Source: Candidatus Cloacimonadota bacterium
Lineage (GTDB): Bacteria; Cloacimonadota; Cloacimonadia; Cloacimonadales; TCS61
Direction: 5' to 3'
Length of the DNA stretch: 11,346 nucleotides
Assembly (NCBI GenBank): GCA_027858325.1
Contig: JAQICU010000089.1
Coordinates: 1 to 11,346 of the forward strand
Shown: positions 1 through 6,961 of the stretch, piece by piece
Layout: each line of letters opens with the position of its first letter
How positions within the stretch are numbered: position 1 is the stretch's first letter
Translations under genes and position numbers: made by a program
The notes under the pieces: model-generated
Seen by the model: only the letters and a program-made list of their open reading frames with translations
Database searches by the model: none
What the model was told of the DNA's origin: nothing

Positions 1-2
1 GT

Positions 3-338
3 TTAATCAGTAGAGTTGCCGATATAGCGAACACTCTTCCTTTCAGTGAATCAACTATCTGGAGATACATCAAAATTCTACTTCATGATGGTTGTATTAG
101 GAGAAATAGAGGAAGATACTTCCAGAGAGTGTTCAAACCTTCAGGAAAGCCTTATGACGAATATCCACGGATCAATAAACACTTTAAAAGACCAGCCTTA
201 ATAAGAGATCTAGTGCAAACATGCAAGAAGGGAAATTTTATTGTTCCAACTATCGATAAGTTGAGTAATACTGAAATTATCAAATTATCAGAAAGATTTC
301 AGATACAGGTAACAATACTATTAATTAATAGAAATTAA
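3..338 (+). CDS. 3' end of an unrecognised protein with a possible helix-turn-helix (partial)
   Basis: The frame is open from the left edge to a TAA at 336-338, so only the last 111 residues are visible and the true start lies outside the window. A GTG at 129 is the first possible start inside, but coding continues upstream of it without a stop. Residues 4-45 read like a winged helix-turn-helix: an alanine-rich helix, then a turn and recognition-like helix around SESTIWRYIKILLHDG, then a basic wing rich in R, N and G. The rest is basic and has no motif I know. DNA binding is an inference from this pattern; a regulator, a transposase fragment or a plasmid/phage protein are all possible. It is the only plus-strand gene here and converges on the minus-strand operon. 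Confidence 0.5.
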   Translation, partial: LISRVADIANTLPFSESTIWRYIKILLHDGCIRRNRGRYFQRVFKPSGKPYDEYPRINKHFKRPALIRDLVQTCKKGNFIVPTIDKLSNTEIIKLSERFQIQVTILLINRN

Positions 339-470
339 TAATCAAAATAGGTTATTATTTCGAAAAATAGTTGTTCTTAACCCATAATAGTAGGATCTAA
401 ATGTTATTGTGAAGCATTTCTTTCTAAATATAAGTTGTTCTAATAAGAAGAAATAGATTTTATAAACTTC

Positions 471-497
471 AAAAAAAAACTGCTCGTAAGAGCAGTT
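471..497 (-). terminator. Rho-independent terminator, minus strand
   Basis: On the minus strand an 8-bp perfect stem (AACTGCTC/GAGCAGTT) with a 4-base loop is followed directly by a run of T (nine A on the plus strand at 471-479, of which the last pairs in the stem). On the plus strand no T-run follows, so it acts on minus-strand transcripts only. It lies about 270 bases past the pgl stop. It could end the pentose phosphate operon with a long 3' tail, or it could have served a gene now lost. Confidence 0.75.
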
Positions 498-587
498 CTC
501 GAAAATAAATATAGATTTGAAGCATTAGCATAAAGCTAAACCGATAATAATGAACAAACCTTTGGGAAGATTAATATTTACTTAAGT

Positions 588-665
588 CTATCTTTCAGCT
601 ATTATTTCCCCGAATCGTAACTTATCGATCTTATTTTTGGTTGATAAGTATCCCGTGATCCGGAG
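588..665 (-). pseudogene. Possible 3' remnant of a lost gene (25 codons)
   Basis: On the minus strand a short frame runs from an in-frame stop (666-668) to a TAG at 588-590. Its translation begins LRITGYL and ends FGEIIAER, which reads like an authentic C-terminal tail. It has no start codon of its own and no ribosome site. The RITGY word followed by a basic, E..R-type ending faintly recalls the C-terminus of anaerobic ribonucleotide reductase NrdD, though the glycyl-radical region itself is absent. The strong minus-strand terminator lies about 90 bases downstream, which would fit a former gene end. A 25-codon open stretch can arise by chance, so this is weak. Confidence 0.15.
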
Positions 666-679
666 TTATAAATAATTGT

Positions 680-697
680 AAAAAAACGATTTTATCG
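680..697 (-). terminator. Weak candidate terminator after pgl
   Basis: Read on the minus strand, a 4-bp stem (CGAT/ATCG, loop AAA) is followed by seven T. It lies 70 bases beyond the pgl stop, a good place for an operon end, but the stem is short and AT-rich, so it may not terminate alone. Confidence 0.25.
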
Positions 698-767
698 AAA
701 CATCAATAAAAGCATTCCAGATTGAAAAAACATCTTAGTTATTACGTTAGGTCTTAGTTAAAGTATA

Positions 768-1460
768 TTACATATTTTCAAGATCACTAAGTATGTAAGA
801 ATGTTTTATTTTATTAACATATTTACATGGGCAGGAGTCGGGTTTTACAGATCTATCTCTGAAGCGATTTAAGGCATCCCTCTTTGATTCTCCATAAAAA
901 ATAAGTAATACGCCACCTGATCTAAGCAGCAGCTGCCTAGACATAGTTATTCTTTCGGATGGTGGTTTTGGAGAATCCTTTATATGAAGGAAGAATTCAG
1001 AGTTATTCTTAATGGAGTGATGATCAGGGAAAAGTGCTCCAATATGACCATCTTCTCCTGAACTTAAAAGGACAATATCGAAATTCTCACTGATTCTAAG
1101 CAGATCTTCTTCATAACATGAAACACCATGATCTTCTTTGGAGTTGTCCATGATAAAGGGGTGTATATTCTTTTTTGGAAGTTTTTTGCTCTCTACAAGA
1201 TTATTCAGAAATATTTCAGTTGCCAAGTGGAAATTACTTTCAGGATCATCAATTGGTACAATTCTCTCATCAACCATGAATATATGAACTTTTTGCCAAT
1301 CTATAGATTTGTTTTTTAACTTATGAAAAATACCCGCAACAGATCTGCCTCCCGGAATTGCCAGAGTTATTTCTCTCTTTTTTAGTCTGTTAATTTCTTT
1401 CTCTATCAAAGAGGCTGCGATGTCATCTAATACTAATCTATCAGTATTAAAAAAATACAT
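768..1460 (-). CDS. pgl: 6-phosphogluconolactonase (DevB/SOL type)
   Basis: It hydrolyses 6-phosphogluconolactone to 6-phosphogluconate in the cytoplasm, the second step of the oxidative pentose phosphate pathway. From the ATG at 1460 it is 230 residues, close to the usual family size. Visible family motifs are the sugar-phosphate loop IPGGRS (about 35-40), VDER followed by a conserved SN pair (63-66 and 75-76), GEDGHIGALFP with the presumed catalytic His (H139), and PSERITMS (167-174). The frame also runs back to a TTG at 1487, adding nine residues and a 26-base overlap with gnd. I prefer the ATG because it begins one base after the gnd stop and the family's first strand and helix follow at once; neither start has a clear Shine-Dalgarno, so expression probably depends on coupling to gnd. 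It is the last gene of the operon. Confidence 0.93.
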   Translation of the reverse strand: MYFFNTDRLVLDDIAASLIEKEINRLKKREITLAIPGGRSVAGIFHKLKNKSIDWQKVHIFMVDERIVPIDDPESNFHLATEIFLNNLVESKKLPKKNIHPFIMDNSKEDHGVSCYEEDLLRISENFDIVLLSSGEDGHIGALFPDHHSIKNNSEFFLHIKDSPKPPSERITMSRQLLLRSGGVLLIFYGESKRDALNRFRDRSVKPDSCPCKYVNKIKHSYILSDLENM

Positions 1461-1461
1461 T

Positions 1462-2346
1462 TTATTTTTCAATTTTATGCCCGCCAAATTCGTTGCGGAC
1501 CGCAGCTATAATCCTCTTACCAAGTAAGAAGTTATTTCCCTCCATCTGTCTGACCTTCACAGCTTCATCAAAGGCTGGAGTAAAACCTTTTACAGCTTCT
1601 TTTGTGGCTTTAAGCTCATCTATCGTCACAGATCCGATCCGGGTACCAATTTTCTCAAAATCCGATCTGCTTAAGGCCTTTGCTGTAAGATCAAGGAGCC
1701 AGCTGTTAATAACAGAGGCTGGACGCCACACTTCTGTAGCTTTTTTCAGATCTATCGGATGTTTGAATCCATTGAGAAGCTCTATTCCTTCCGCCAATCC
1801 CTGCAGGTATACATATTCAATAATATTATGAACACTTTTAACATAATGGCCAGCTCCATTGGGTCCAAATAAACCGTAACCACCTTCCGGAGCCAAGTTC
1901 TTGCAGTAAGGTTCGATTAGATGGAACTCTTCTTCATGACCTCCAACCATAAGTGTATAACCATTTTTCAGTCCATGGACTCCACCGGAAACTCCACAAT
2001 CGAAGAAGATCACTCCTTTTTCCCTACACCATTCAGCATGCTCTTCAGCAAAACCGAAATAAGCATTAGCCCCATCAATAATAATATCCCCTTTTTTCAG
2101 AAATTTCAGAAGATATAAGATCATTTCATCTGTAATTTTACCAGCAGGTAACATCAACCACAATATTTTTCTTTCAGGAAGTAATGACAACAATTCATCA
2201 ATATCATAAGCAGGAGTAGCTCCTCTTTCTGCAATTTTCCGAACTTTCTCGGGGCTACGATTATAAGCGACAACCTGAATGCCGTTTTCTAATAATCTTT
2301 CCACCATGGAAAAGCCCATTCTACCTAGTCCTATAAAGCCTATCAT
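1462..2346 (-). CDS. gnd: 6-phosphogluconate dehydrogenase, decarboxylating, short divergent form
   Basis: It converts 6-phosphogluconate to ribulose 5-phosphate and CO2 while reducing NAD(P)+. At 294 residues it belongs to the short class (about 300) rather than the 470-residue class. The Rossmann loop GLGRMG is at 6-11, and NRS at 29-31 ends the second strand. In long-form enzymes an N-R-T/S there contacts the NADP 2'-phosphate, so NADP use is inferred. The substrate loop CGVSGGVHGLKNGY is at 117-130. The catalytic segment GAGHYVK (164-170, K170) is followed by HN..EY (N174, E177), and FGGH is at 287-290. Oddities: the usual HNGIEY reads HNIIEY, the conserved GEGRW-type segment before the last helices is replaced by ELKATKEAV (244-252), and the usual SR pair after the last Arg-rich helix is absent. 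The ATG overlaps the zwf stop (ATGA), with GGAGG 7 bases upstream. Confidence 0.9.
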   Translation of the reverse strand: MIGFIGLGRMGFSMVERLLENGIQVVAYNRSPEKVRKIAERGATPAYDIDELLSLLPERKILWLMLPAGKITDEMILYLLKFLKKGDIIIDGANAYFGFAEEHAEWCREKGVIFFDCGVSGGVHGLKNGYTLMVGGHEEEFHLIEPYCKNLAPEGGYGLFGPNGAGHYVKSVHNIIEYVYLQGLAEGIELLNGFKHPIDLKKATEVWRPASVINSWLLDLTAKALSRSDFEKIGTRIGSVTIDELKATKEAVKGFTPAFDEAVKVRQMEGNNFLLGKRIIAAVRNEFGGHKIEK

Positions 2347-3632
2347 AAATTAACCTCCGAACCTTCCTTATAAAAGGAAAGTTCATTTTTCTTCTCAATA
2401 ATCGGATCGATTATTCTCCAGCTGGCTTCAACACTATCCCATCTAGTGAAAAGGGTCTGATCCCCTTCAATTATGTCCTGTAATAAAGATTCATATGCTT
2501 CTGGAGTATTTGGACCAAATTCACATTTATGACAGAACTCCATTTTTACCTGCTGCAGTTCCATATCTGTGCCAGGGATTTTAGCATTAAATTTTATTAT
2601 AATTCCCTCATTCGGTTGGATTTTTAAACTTATCATATTGGGAATATTCTGATCTTTATTATCTGAGGAAAAGAGTTTGCAGCTAACATCCTTCATAATA
2701 AGGTTGATCTCGGCAAATCTTTTTGCCAGCTTCTTTCCTGTGGTTAACACAAAGGGAACTTCCCGCCATTTATCATCTTCGATGTCCAGGGTTAAGGAGA
2801 CATATGTTTCGGTTTCAGAGTCCAGTTTATTAACCTCTTTTCTATAAGAATTGTATTGAGCAACGGTAATTTCTCTCGTTTTTACCTTTCTAAGGATATC
2901 AGCAACTTCATCCCTTATATCATCAGCTTTCATAGAAACTGGAGAACTCATTGCTGTTAGGGCTAGAAGCTGCAGTAGATGATTCTGCATCATATCTCTT
3001 AAAGCCCCAGCCTTATCATAATAATCAGATCTCTGTTCAACACCGATCTCTTCAGATATAATGATTTCTACCTTCTTGATAAAATTACTATTCCAGATAT
3101 GTTCAAAAATGGAATTGGCAAATCGAAAAACCAGAATATTTTGAACCATCTCCTTACCAAGATAATGGTCAATACGATAGATCTCTTTTTCTTTGAAGGT
3201 TTTTGATATACATCTATTCAGTCTGGTTGCAGACTCAAGGTCATTACCAAAAGGTTTTTCAAATACAATTTTTTTTCTGCCAAGATTCAATTGCCTGATA
3301 ATGTCAGTTATAGGTTGAAAAAGCTCTGGACCAACTGCAAGATAGAATGTGACTTCCTCATCTGTGGTTAAAACAGATTTTAAGTAATCAATGTTAGGGC
3401 TGGAGAAATCAGTAAAATGATAAGATATCAATTTAAGAAACTCTTCACTATAAGAGACTTCTCCAATTAGTCTGTCAGTCTGCAGTGTTTCTAGAAATTC
3501 CAGACGAGAATACTTCTTTCTAGCCAGGCAAACTACCCGGTCCTTTAATTTTCCTTTTAAAAACAGATTTTGTAATGCAGGAATTAATTTTCTTCTGGTA
3601 AGATCACCTGTTGCCCCAAAAATCACAATCAT
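2343..3632 (-). CDS. zwf: Glucose-6-phosphate 1-dehydrogenase
   Basis: It oxidises glucose 6-phosphate to 6-phosphogluconolactone with NADP+, the entry step of the oxidative pentose phosphate pathway. Landmarks in order: coenzyme loop GATGDLTRRK (6-15), EKPFG (125-129), the active-site signature RIDHYLGKE (153-161, with D155 and H156), the catalytic His in QNHLLQLL (H218), IRDE (239-242), ETETYVSL (273-280), VPFVLTTGKKL (292-302), IQPNEGI (338-344), and PEAYESLLQDIIEGD with the following LFTRWDSVEASW (377-405). At 429 residues it is shorter than the usual 480-510: the N-terminus begins right at the first strand, and the C-terminus stops at YKEGS where relatives go on with a WGP-type tail. All catalytic parts are present. 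Its ATG overlaps the transaldolase stop by 4 bases and has no strong ribosome site, which suggests translational coupling. Confidence 0.96.
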   Translation of the reverse strand: MIVIFGATGDLTRRKLIPALQNLFLKGKLKDRVVCLARKKYSRLEFLETLQTDRLIGEVSYSEEFLKLISYHFTDFSSPNIDYLKSVLTTDEEVTFYLAVGPELFQPITDIIRQLNLGRKKIVFEKPFGNDLESATRLNRCISKTFKEKEIYRIDHYLGKEMVQNILVFRFANSIFEHIWNSNFIKKVEIIISEEIGVEQRSDYYDKAGALRDMMQNHLLQLLALTAMSSPVSMKADDIRDEVADILRKVKTREITVAQYNSYRKEVNKLDSETETYVSLTLDIEDDKWREVPFVLTTGKKLAKRFAEINLIMKDVSCKLFSSDNKDQNIPNMISLKIQPNEGIIIKFNAKIPGTDMELQQVKMEFCHKCEFGPNTPEAYESLLQDIIEGDQTLFTRWDSVEASWRIIDPIIEKKNELSFYKEGSEVNL

Positions 3633-4450
3633 ATTTCTAACACTTTACCTTTAAATAGAGCAGTATATTCAGGAACTATATCCTTAATGAAATTCTGCAT
3701 ACCCTCTTTTGTTTTGAAGTGGTAAAGCAGACTTTTGATGACCGAGAAAGGTAATGTTGCTATATCTGCACCCACCAGCGCTGCTTCTCTTACCTGTCGG
3801 GGATTCCTTAAAGATGCAGCCAGAACTTCTGAAGGTAGTTCATGCTCCCGGAAGATCTCAACACATTGACTTACAAGGTCAATTCCAGATACTACTCCAT
3901 TGTCATCTAATTTTAAATTAGAACTATCCCAGCCATCAGAAGGGTAATAATCTGTTTTATCGTATGCAAGCTTGTTCTCTTCTCTGATGAAATCATCAAT
4001 TCTGCCTGCAAAGGGACTGACAAAAACAGCACCTGCCTTAGCTGCCAGCAAAGCCTGTTCGGGTGTGAATACGAGAGTTGCATTTATTGGTATACCCGTT
4101 TTGGTAAGGTATTTTATAGCAGCGATTCCATCATAACTGGGGACATCGGTAATTGCAGGATTAACAGGTACTTTAACAATAACGTTTCCAGCAATTGGAT
4201 TGAACATATTAAATAGGATTTTACCCTCTTTAACGATGTCTTCATAAGCATTACCAATCACCTCCAGACTAACCGGGGTTCCATTTGCAATAAGAAGGAT
4301 CTGCTCAATATATTCTTTCATGTTGAGCCCTGGTCTTCTGTCTACAGCTTTTTTTATCAAAGAAGGATTGGTCGTAATTCCATCAATAATTCCACCCTTA
4401 TAAGCTTCTTTGATCTCATCAATATCTGCACTGTCGATAAAAATCTTCAT
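3629..4450 (-). CDS. tal: Transaldolase of the small TalC/FSA-like family
   Basis: It should move a dihydroxyacetone unit between sedoheptulose 7-phosphate and glyceraldehyde 3-phosphate, linking the pentose pathway to glycolysis. The fold and motifs are those of the small transaldolase/fructose-6-phosphate aldolase family: DSAD with D6, TTNPSL (26-31, N28), Schiff-base lysine K93 in VIVKVPV, NATLVFTPEQ (123-132) and SPFAGRIDD (145-153). Two positions favour transaldolase over aldolase: Glu at 63 (Gln in FSA) and Phe at 147 (Tyr in FSA). At 273 residues it is about 50 longer than FSA, mostly from an insertion at about 155-190 rich in Y, D and S. It opens the pentose phosphate operon, with AGGAGG (4455-4460) 4 bases before the ATG and a 4-base overlap with zwf. 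Confidence 0.9.
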   Translation of the reverse strand: MKIFIDSADIDEIKEAYKGGIIDGITTNPSLIKKAVDRRPGLNMKEYIEQILLIANGTPVSLEVIGNAYEDIVKEGKILFNMFNPIAGNVIVKVPVNPAITDVPSYDGIAAIKYLTKTGIPINATLVFTPEQALLAAKAGAVFVSPFAGRIDDFIREENKLAYDKTDYYPSDGWDSSNLKLDDNGVVSGIDLVSQCVEIFREHELPSEVLAASLRNPRQVREAALVGADIATLPFSVIKSLLYHFKTKEGMQNFIKDIVPEYTALFKGKVLEI

Positions 4451-4454
4451 AAAA

Positions 4455-4460
4455 CCTCCT
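4455..4460 (-). promoter_or_regulatory. Ribosome binding site of tal
   Basis: A perfect AGGAGG on the minus strand sits 4 bases before the ATG at 4450 and fixes the start. It is the strongest such site in the pentose phosphate cassette, fitting the first gene of an operon whose later genes rely on overlaps. The 74 bases between the ktrA stop and this gene hold no promoter or terminator I can call with confidence. Confidence 0.75.
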
Positions 4461-4524
4461 GAATTTTGTTATTCGTGCTTGATAAAAGTACCGTTGATAT
4501 ATTCTTCATATGTTTGGGAACTCT

Positions 4525-5187
4525 TTATGATATATTCAGTTTTTTCAATTCATCCAGATCTTCATTGCGGCCAATAAGTACCAGCACATCGCTTTCTTTG
4601 ATAATATGGTTGGAGCGGGGAATTAGTTTTGTCCGGTTTGGCAGTGTTTCTTCAACACTTATTACCATCACCTTATATTTTTCTTTCAACTCCGATTCTC
4701 CGATTGATTTTCCGATAAAATTAGCTGTAGGAACCCAATCCAAAATGCTATATTCTTCAGAAAGCGGGACAAAATCAAGAATATTAGGGTTACCGATGCG
4801 TTGAGCCAGTTTAAAAGCACTGTCCCATTCAGGAAAAATTATCTCTGTGTCTTTGATAAGATTGATGATCTTGGCGTGATCATCATTCAAGACTTTTACA
4901 TAGATTGTTTTCACACCCAATTGCTTCAAGTGATAAATGATCACCATACTGTCATCGACTTTTTCTCCCAAACTTACAACTACTCCGTCCGCATTCTGAA
5001 CACCAATTTTCTGGAGAGTTTCAACGTCTTTTGCATCAGTTACAATGCCTTTGCTTACAAATGCTTTTACTTGATTTATCCTAGATTCTTCATTATCAAC
5101 TGCAATGATATTGAAAGACTTTTCGGATAAGAATTGAGCCAGATATCGACCAAAAGAACTTAGACCGATAATAATAAACGTTTTCAT
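4525..5187 (-). CDS. ktrA: Ktr/Trk potassium uptake regulator, RCK protein
   Basis: This is the cytoplasmic nucleotide-binding gating subunit of a Ktr-type potassium channel; in the family an octameric ring binds ATP/ADP or NAD(H) under the membrane subunit. The N-terminal RCK_N domain (1-135) has a Rossmann loop IGLSSFG (7-13) and an acidic D31 at the end of the second strand, where the ribose is held. FPE at 118-120 matches the place of the cation-binding glutamate of KtrA proteins. The C-terminal RCK_C domain (about 140-218) ends in the typical ESDVLVLIGRNEDLDEL. The length of 220 fits single-unit KtrA rather than the doubled TrkA. GAGG lies upstream of the ATG. It lies 23 bases behind ktrB, its evident partner. 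Confidence 0.92.
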   Translation of the reverse strand: MKTFIIIGLSSFGRYLAQFLSEKSFNIIAVDNEESRINQVKAFVSKGIVTDAKDVETLQKIGVQNADGVVVSLGEKVDDSMVIIYHLKQLGVKTIYVKVLNDDHAKIINLIKDTEIIFPEWDSAFKLAQRIGNPNILDFVPLSEEYSILDWVPTANFIGKSIGESELKEKYKVMVISVEETLPNRTKLIPRSNHIIKESDVLVLIGRNEDLDELKKLNIS

Positions 5188-5210
5188 AAAAAACCTCGAT
5201 TTTATTAGAT

Positions 5211-6584
5211 TTAACCGACAAGAATATTTTCTTCCATATATTTCAATTTAGATTCATTTCTGCTTTTAAGAGCTATAGCCAGGGTAAGAGGTCCCAGTCT
5301 GCCAATATACATCAGGATAATTATGCAGAATTTACTGATATTCTGTAAATGAGGTGTAATTCCCATGCTGAGCCCGACTGTTGCATAAGCAGAGACAATT
5401 TCAAATAAATAAACCAGAAATGAACCCCTTGTTTGATCATGCGGTACTTCAGGGAGTTCGGTAATCAATAGAAGTAAGGTGAATGCGATGATGATGAACA
5501 AAGAGAAGAAAATGATAGCAGTTACTTTAGAGATGGTAGCTTTGGGAATTCCTCTACTGAAAATACTGACATTCGACTGCATCCGAAACCGGGCTTTCAT
5601 AGAAAGTAAAAAAAGTAGGAACGTTGTCGTTTTGATACCGCCTCCACAGGAACCGGGGGAGGCACCAATAAACATTAAGATAATAAATAGAAAGAGAGTT
5701 GAATTCCGCAGCATTCCAATATCTACTGAGTTAAAACCGGCAATTCTGGTCGTTATAGATTGAAATAGAGAGACCATAATAGAATTAATGCTGTTCATTC
5801 CGGCAAGACTGTTATTGCGTTCAAGTATCAGGAATAATATCGTGCCAGAAAGGATAAGGATGGCTGTCGTCATTAAGACTAAGCGTGAATGAAGACTAAG
5901 CTTTGTCCAAAACATTCGTTTTGGTATTTTGCGTTTTGAGAGAATATCAAAAACTACAACGAAACCCAGACCTCCTGTAACAATAAGTACACAAATGACG
6001 ATATTAGTTAGCAGATGTCCCTGATAAGCAATAAAACTATCAGAAAAAAGTGAGAACCCAGCATTACAGAAAGCAGAAACGGAATGAAATATAGAGAGAT
6101 AAATTGCTCTTTTTAACGAAAAAGAAGAGATGAACTGGGTAAACAGCAGGCAGGCACCAAGTAGTTCCAGGGCAGCTGTGTAACCAAAGACAGTCATTAA
6201 AAGTCGTTTGAAGTTCCGTATCGGGTCCTGACTGAAAGCATCAAATATGATATCCCGATCGAAAATATTCAATCTACCCGAAATGAGATACATAAAAAAA
6301 GTGGAGATCGTCATGATCCCCAGTCCGCCAATTTGAATAAGAATTAGTATCACAATTTGTCCGAAATGCGTAAAATCAATGCCTGTATCCACTACGATCA
6401 ATCCCGTTACACAAGTAGCGGAAGTGGCAGTGAACAAGGCATCGCAATATGACAATGATCCTGAATTTGTACTTGCCTGAGGCAGCCAGAGAAGAACTGA
6501 GCCTATTAAAATTGCTAAGGCAAAACTTAATAAAACAATCCTAGGTGGAGAACTTAAGAGAAATGTTTTAAGTTTAAGTTTCAA
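5211..6584 (-). CDS. ktrB: Ktr/Trk-type potassium channel membrane subunit
   Basis: This inner-membrane protein moves potassium (possibly coupled to sodium), gated by the KtrA ring. At 457 residues it has four membrane-pore-membrane repeats, each with a selectivity-filter loop: SATCVTGL (55-62), SAFCNAGF (170-177), TTRIAGFN (278-285) and SAYATVGL (398-405). The filter glycines are all present. A Gly-rich loop GASPGSCGGGIKTTT (307-321) corresponds to the flexible gate of KtrB, and the end carries the family's MYIGRLGPLT (425-434). The start is a TTG at 6584: the first transmembrane helix begins by about residue 14, the next ATG is far too late, and AAGGA lies about 11 bases upstream inside the end of the preceding gene, leaving a 5-base gap. 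Weak initiation suggests coupling to that gene. Confidence 0.94.
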   Translation of the reverse strand: MKLKLKTFLLSSPPRIVLLSFALAILIGSVLLWLPQASTNSGSLSYCDALFTATSATCVTGLIVVDTGIDFTHFGQIVILILIQIGGLGIMTISTFFMYLISGRLNIFDRDIIFDAFSQDPIRNFKRLLMTVFGYTAALELLGACLLFTQFISSFSLKRAIYLSIFHSVSAFCNAGFSLFSDSFIAYQGHLLTNIVICVLIVTGGLGFVVVFDILSKRKIPKRMFWTKLSLHSRLVLMTTAILILSGTILFLILERNNSLAGMNSINSIMVSLFQSITTRIAGFNSVDIGMLRNSTLFLFIILMFIGASPGSCGGGIKTTTFLLFLLSMKARFRMQSNVSIFSRGIPKATISKVTAIIFFSLFIIIAFTLLLLITELPEVPHDQTRGSFLVYLFEIVSAYATVGLSMGITPHLQNISKFCIIILMYIGRLGPLTLAIALKSRNESKLKYMEENILVG

Positions 6585-6589
6585 GGAAT

Positions 6590-6934
6590 TTATTTTTCCT
6601 TAACAGCGGGGTTAAATTCAGCAACCTCGCGTTCCAGGAAGTAACTGATCACTGTGCGAATCAATACGATGCTGCCTAATACAGCCATATCGATCAGAGT
6701 TGGATGCGTAAAAGTGCCGATTATATCTGCCGCGATCATAAACTCCAATCCCAATAATAGATATGATCCCAATTGATGGCGCAAGGTCTCACGTTCCGGA
6801 AATATCGATTTTTGTTTTAAACGTTTAACCTCCAACATTAGGAGACGGATCGTTATCAGAATCACACCCCAGATGATAATTAATACACCTATGACCCCGA
6901 TTACTGTTGATACAATATGTAAAATTTCTTTCAT
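6590..6934 (-). CDS. DUF1622 family small membrane protein
   Basis: It is a 114-residue inner-membrane protein of the uncharacterised DUF1622 family. Three hydrophobic segments are visible: about 8-30, 57-74 and 83-100. Family landmarks are the RHQLGSYLLLGLEFMIAADII block (52-72), with acidic residues inside the second helix (E64, D70), and the closing VLIRTVISYFLEREV (90-104). Its function is unknown. GAGGT lies 8 bases before the ATG. It sits 27 bases after the second YeeE gene and 5 bases before ktrB, so it could belong to either system; the much tighter spacing to ktrB favours a role with the potassium channel, but this is inference only. Confidence 0.85.
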   Translation of the reverse strand: MKEILHIVSTVIGVIGVLIIIWGVILITIRLLMLEVKRLKQKSIFPERETLRHQLGSYLLLGLEFMIAADIIGTFTHPTLIDMAVLGSIVLIRTVISYFLEREVAEFNPAVKEK

Positions 6935-6961
6935 GTGTTTACCTCAAAATTATTCATAATT

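Larger units (their letters stand above)
339..767. other. Non-coding stretch between convergent genes
   Basis: This AT-rich stretch lies between the stop of the plus-strand fragment and the stop of pgl, and I see no full gene in it. It holds a strong minus-strand terminator (471-497), a weak hairpin with a T-run (680-697), a 5-bp hairpin (TTAGC/GCTAA, 525-539) and an 11-bp stem (620-630 with 639-649, two G-U pairs when read as plus-strand RNA). It also contains a 25-codon minus-strand frame (588-665) that looks like a protein tail. Just after the plus-strand stop, AATAATC (340-346) and GGTTATT (351-357) could pair as a very weak plus-strand terminator. The region could be a decayed gene, a long 3' untranslated region, or a small RNA. 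Confidence 0.6.

Noticed and set aside
620..649. 11-bp hairpin as a plus-strand terminator
   Set aside because: No T-run follows it, and the loop T-run is inside the hairpin, so it is not a standard terminator.
1461..1487. Nine-residue N-terminal extension of pgl from TTG
   Set aside because: It needs a rarer start and a longer overlap and has no ribosome site, while the ATG at 1460 fits the family start better. It is not excluded.
1493..1831. Plus-strand frame of 112 codons antisense to gnd
   Set aside because: The opposite strand encodes a well-supported Gnd; composition is Ser/Leu-rich as expected of a shadow.
4461..4524. Promoter for the pentose phosphate operon
   Set aside because: The gap is AT-rich, but I could not find a -10/-35 pair with good spacing; read-through from ktrA is equally possible.
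5479..5763. Plus-strand frame of 94 codons antisense to ktrB
   Set aside because: It runs through the conserved KtrB filter and gate loops on the other strand; no evidence of its own.
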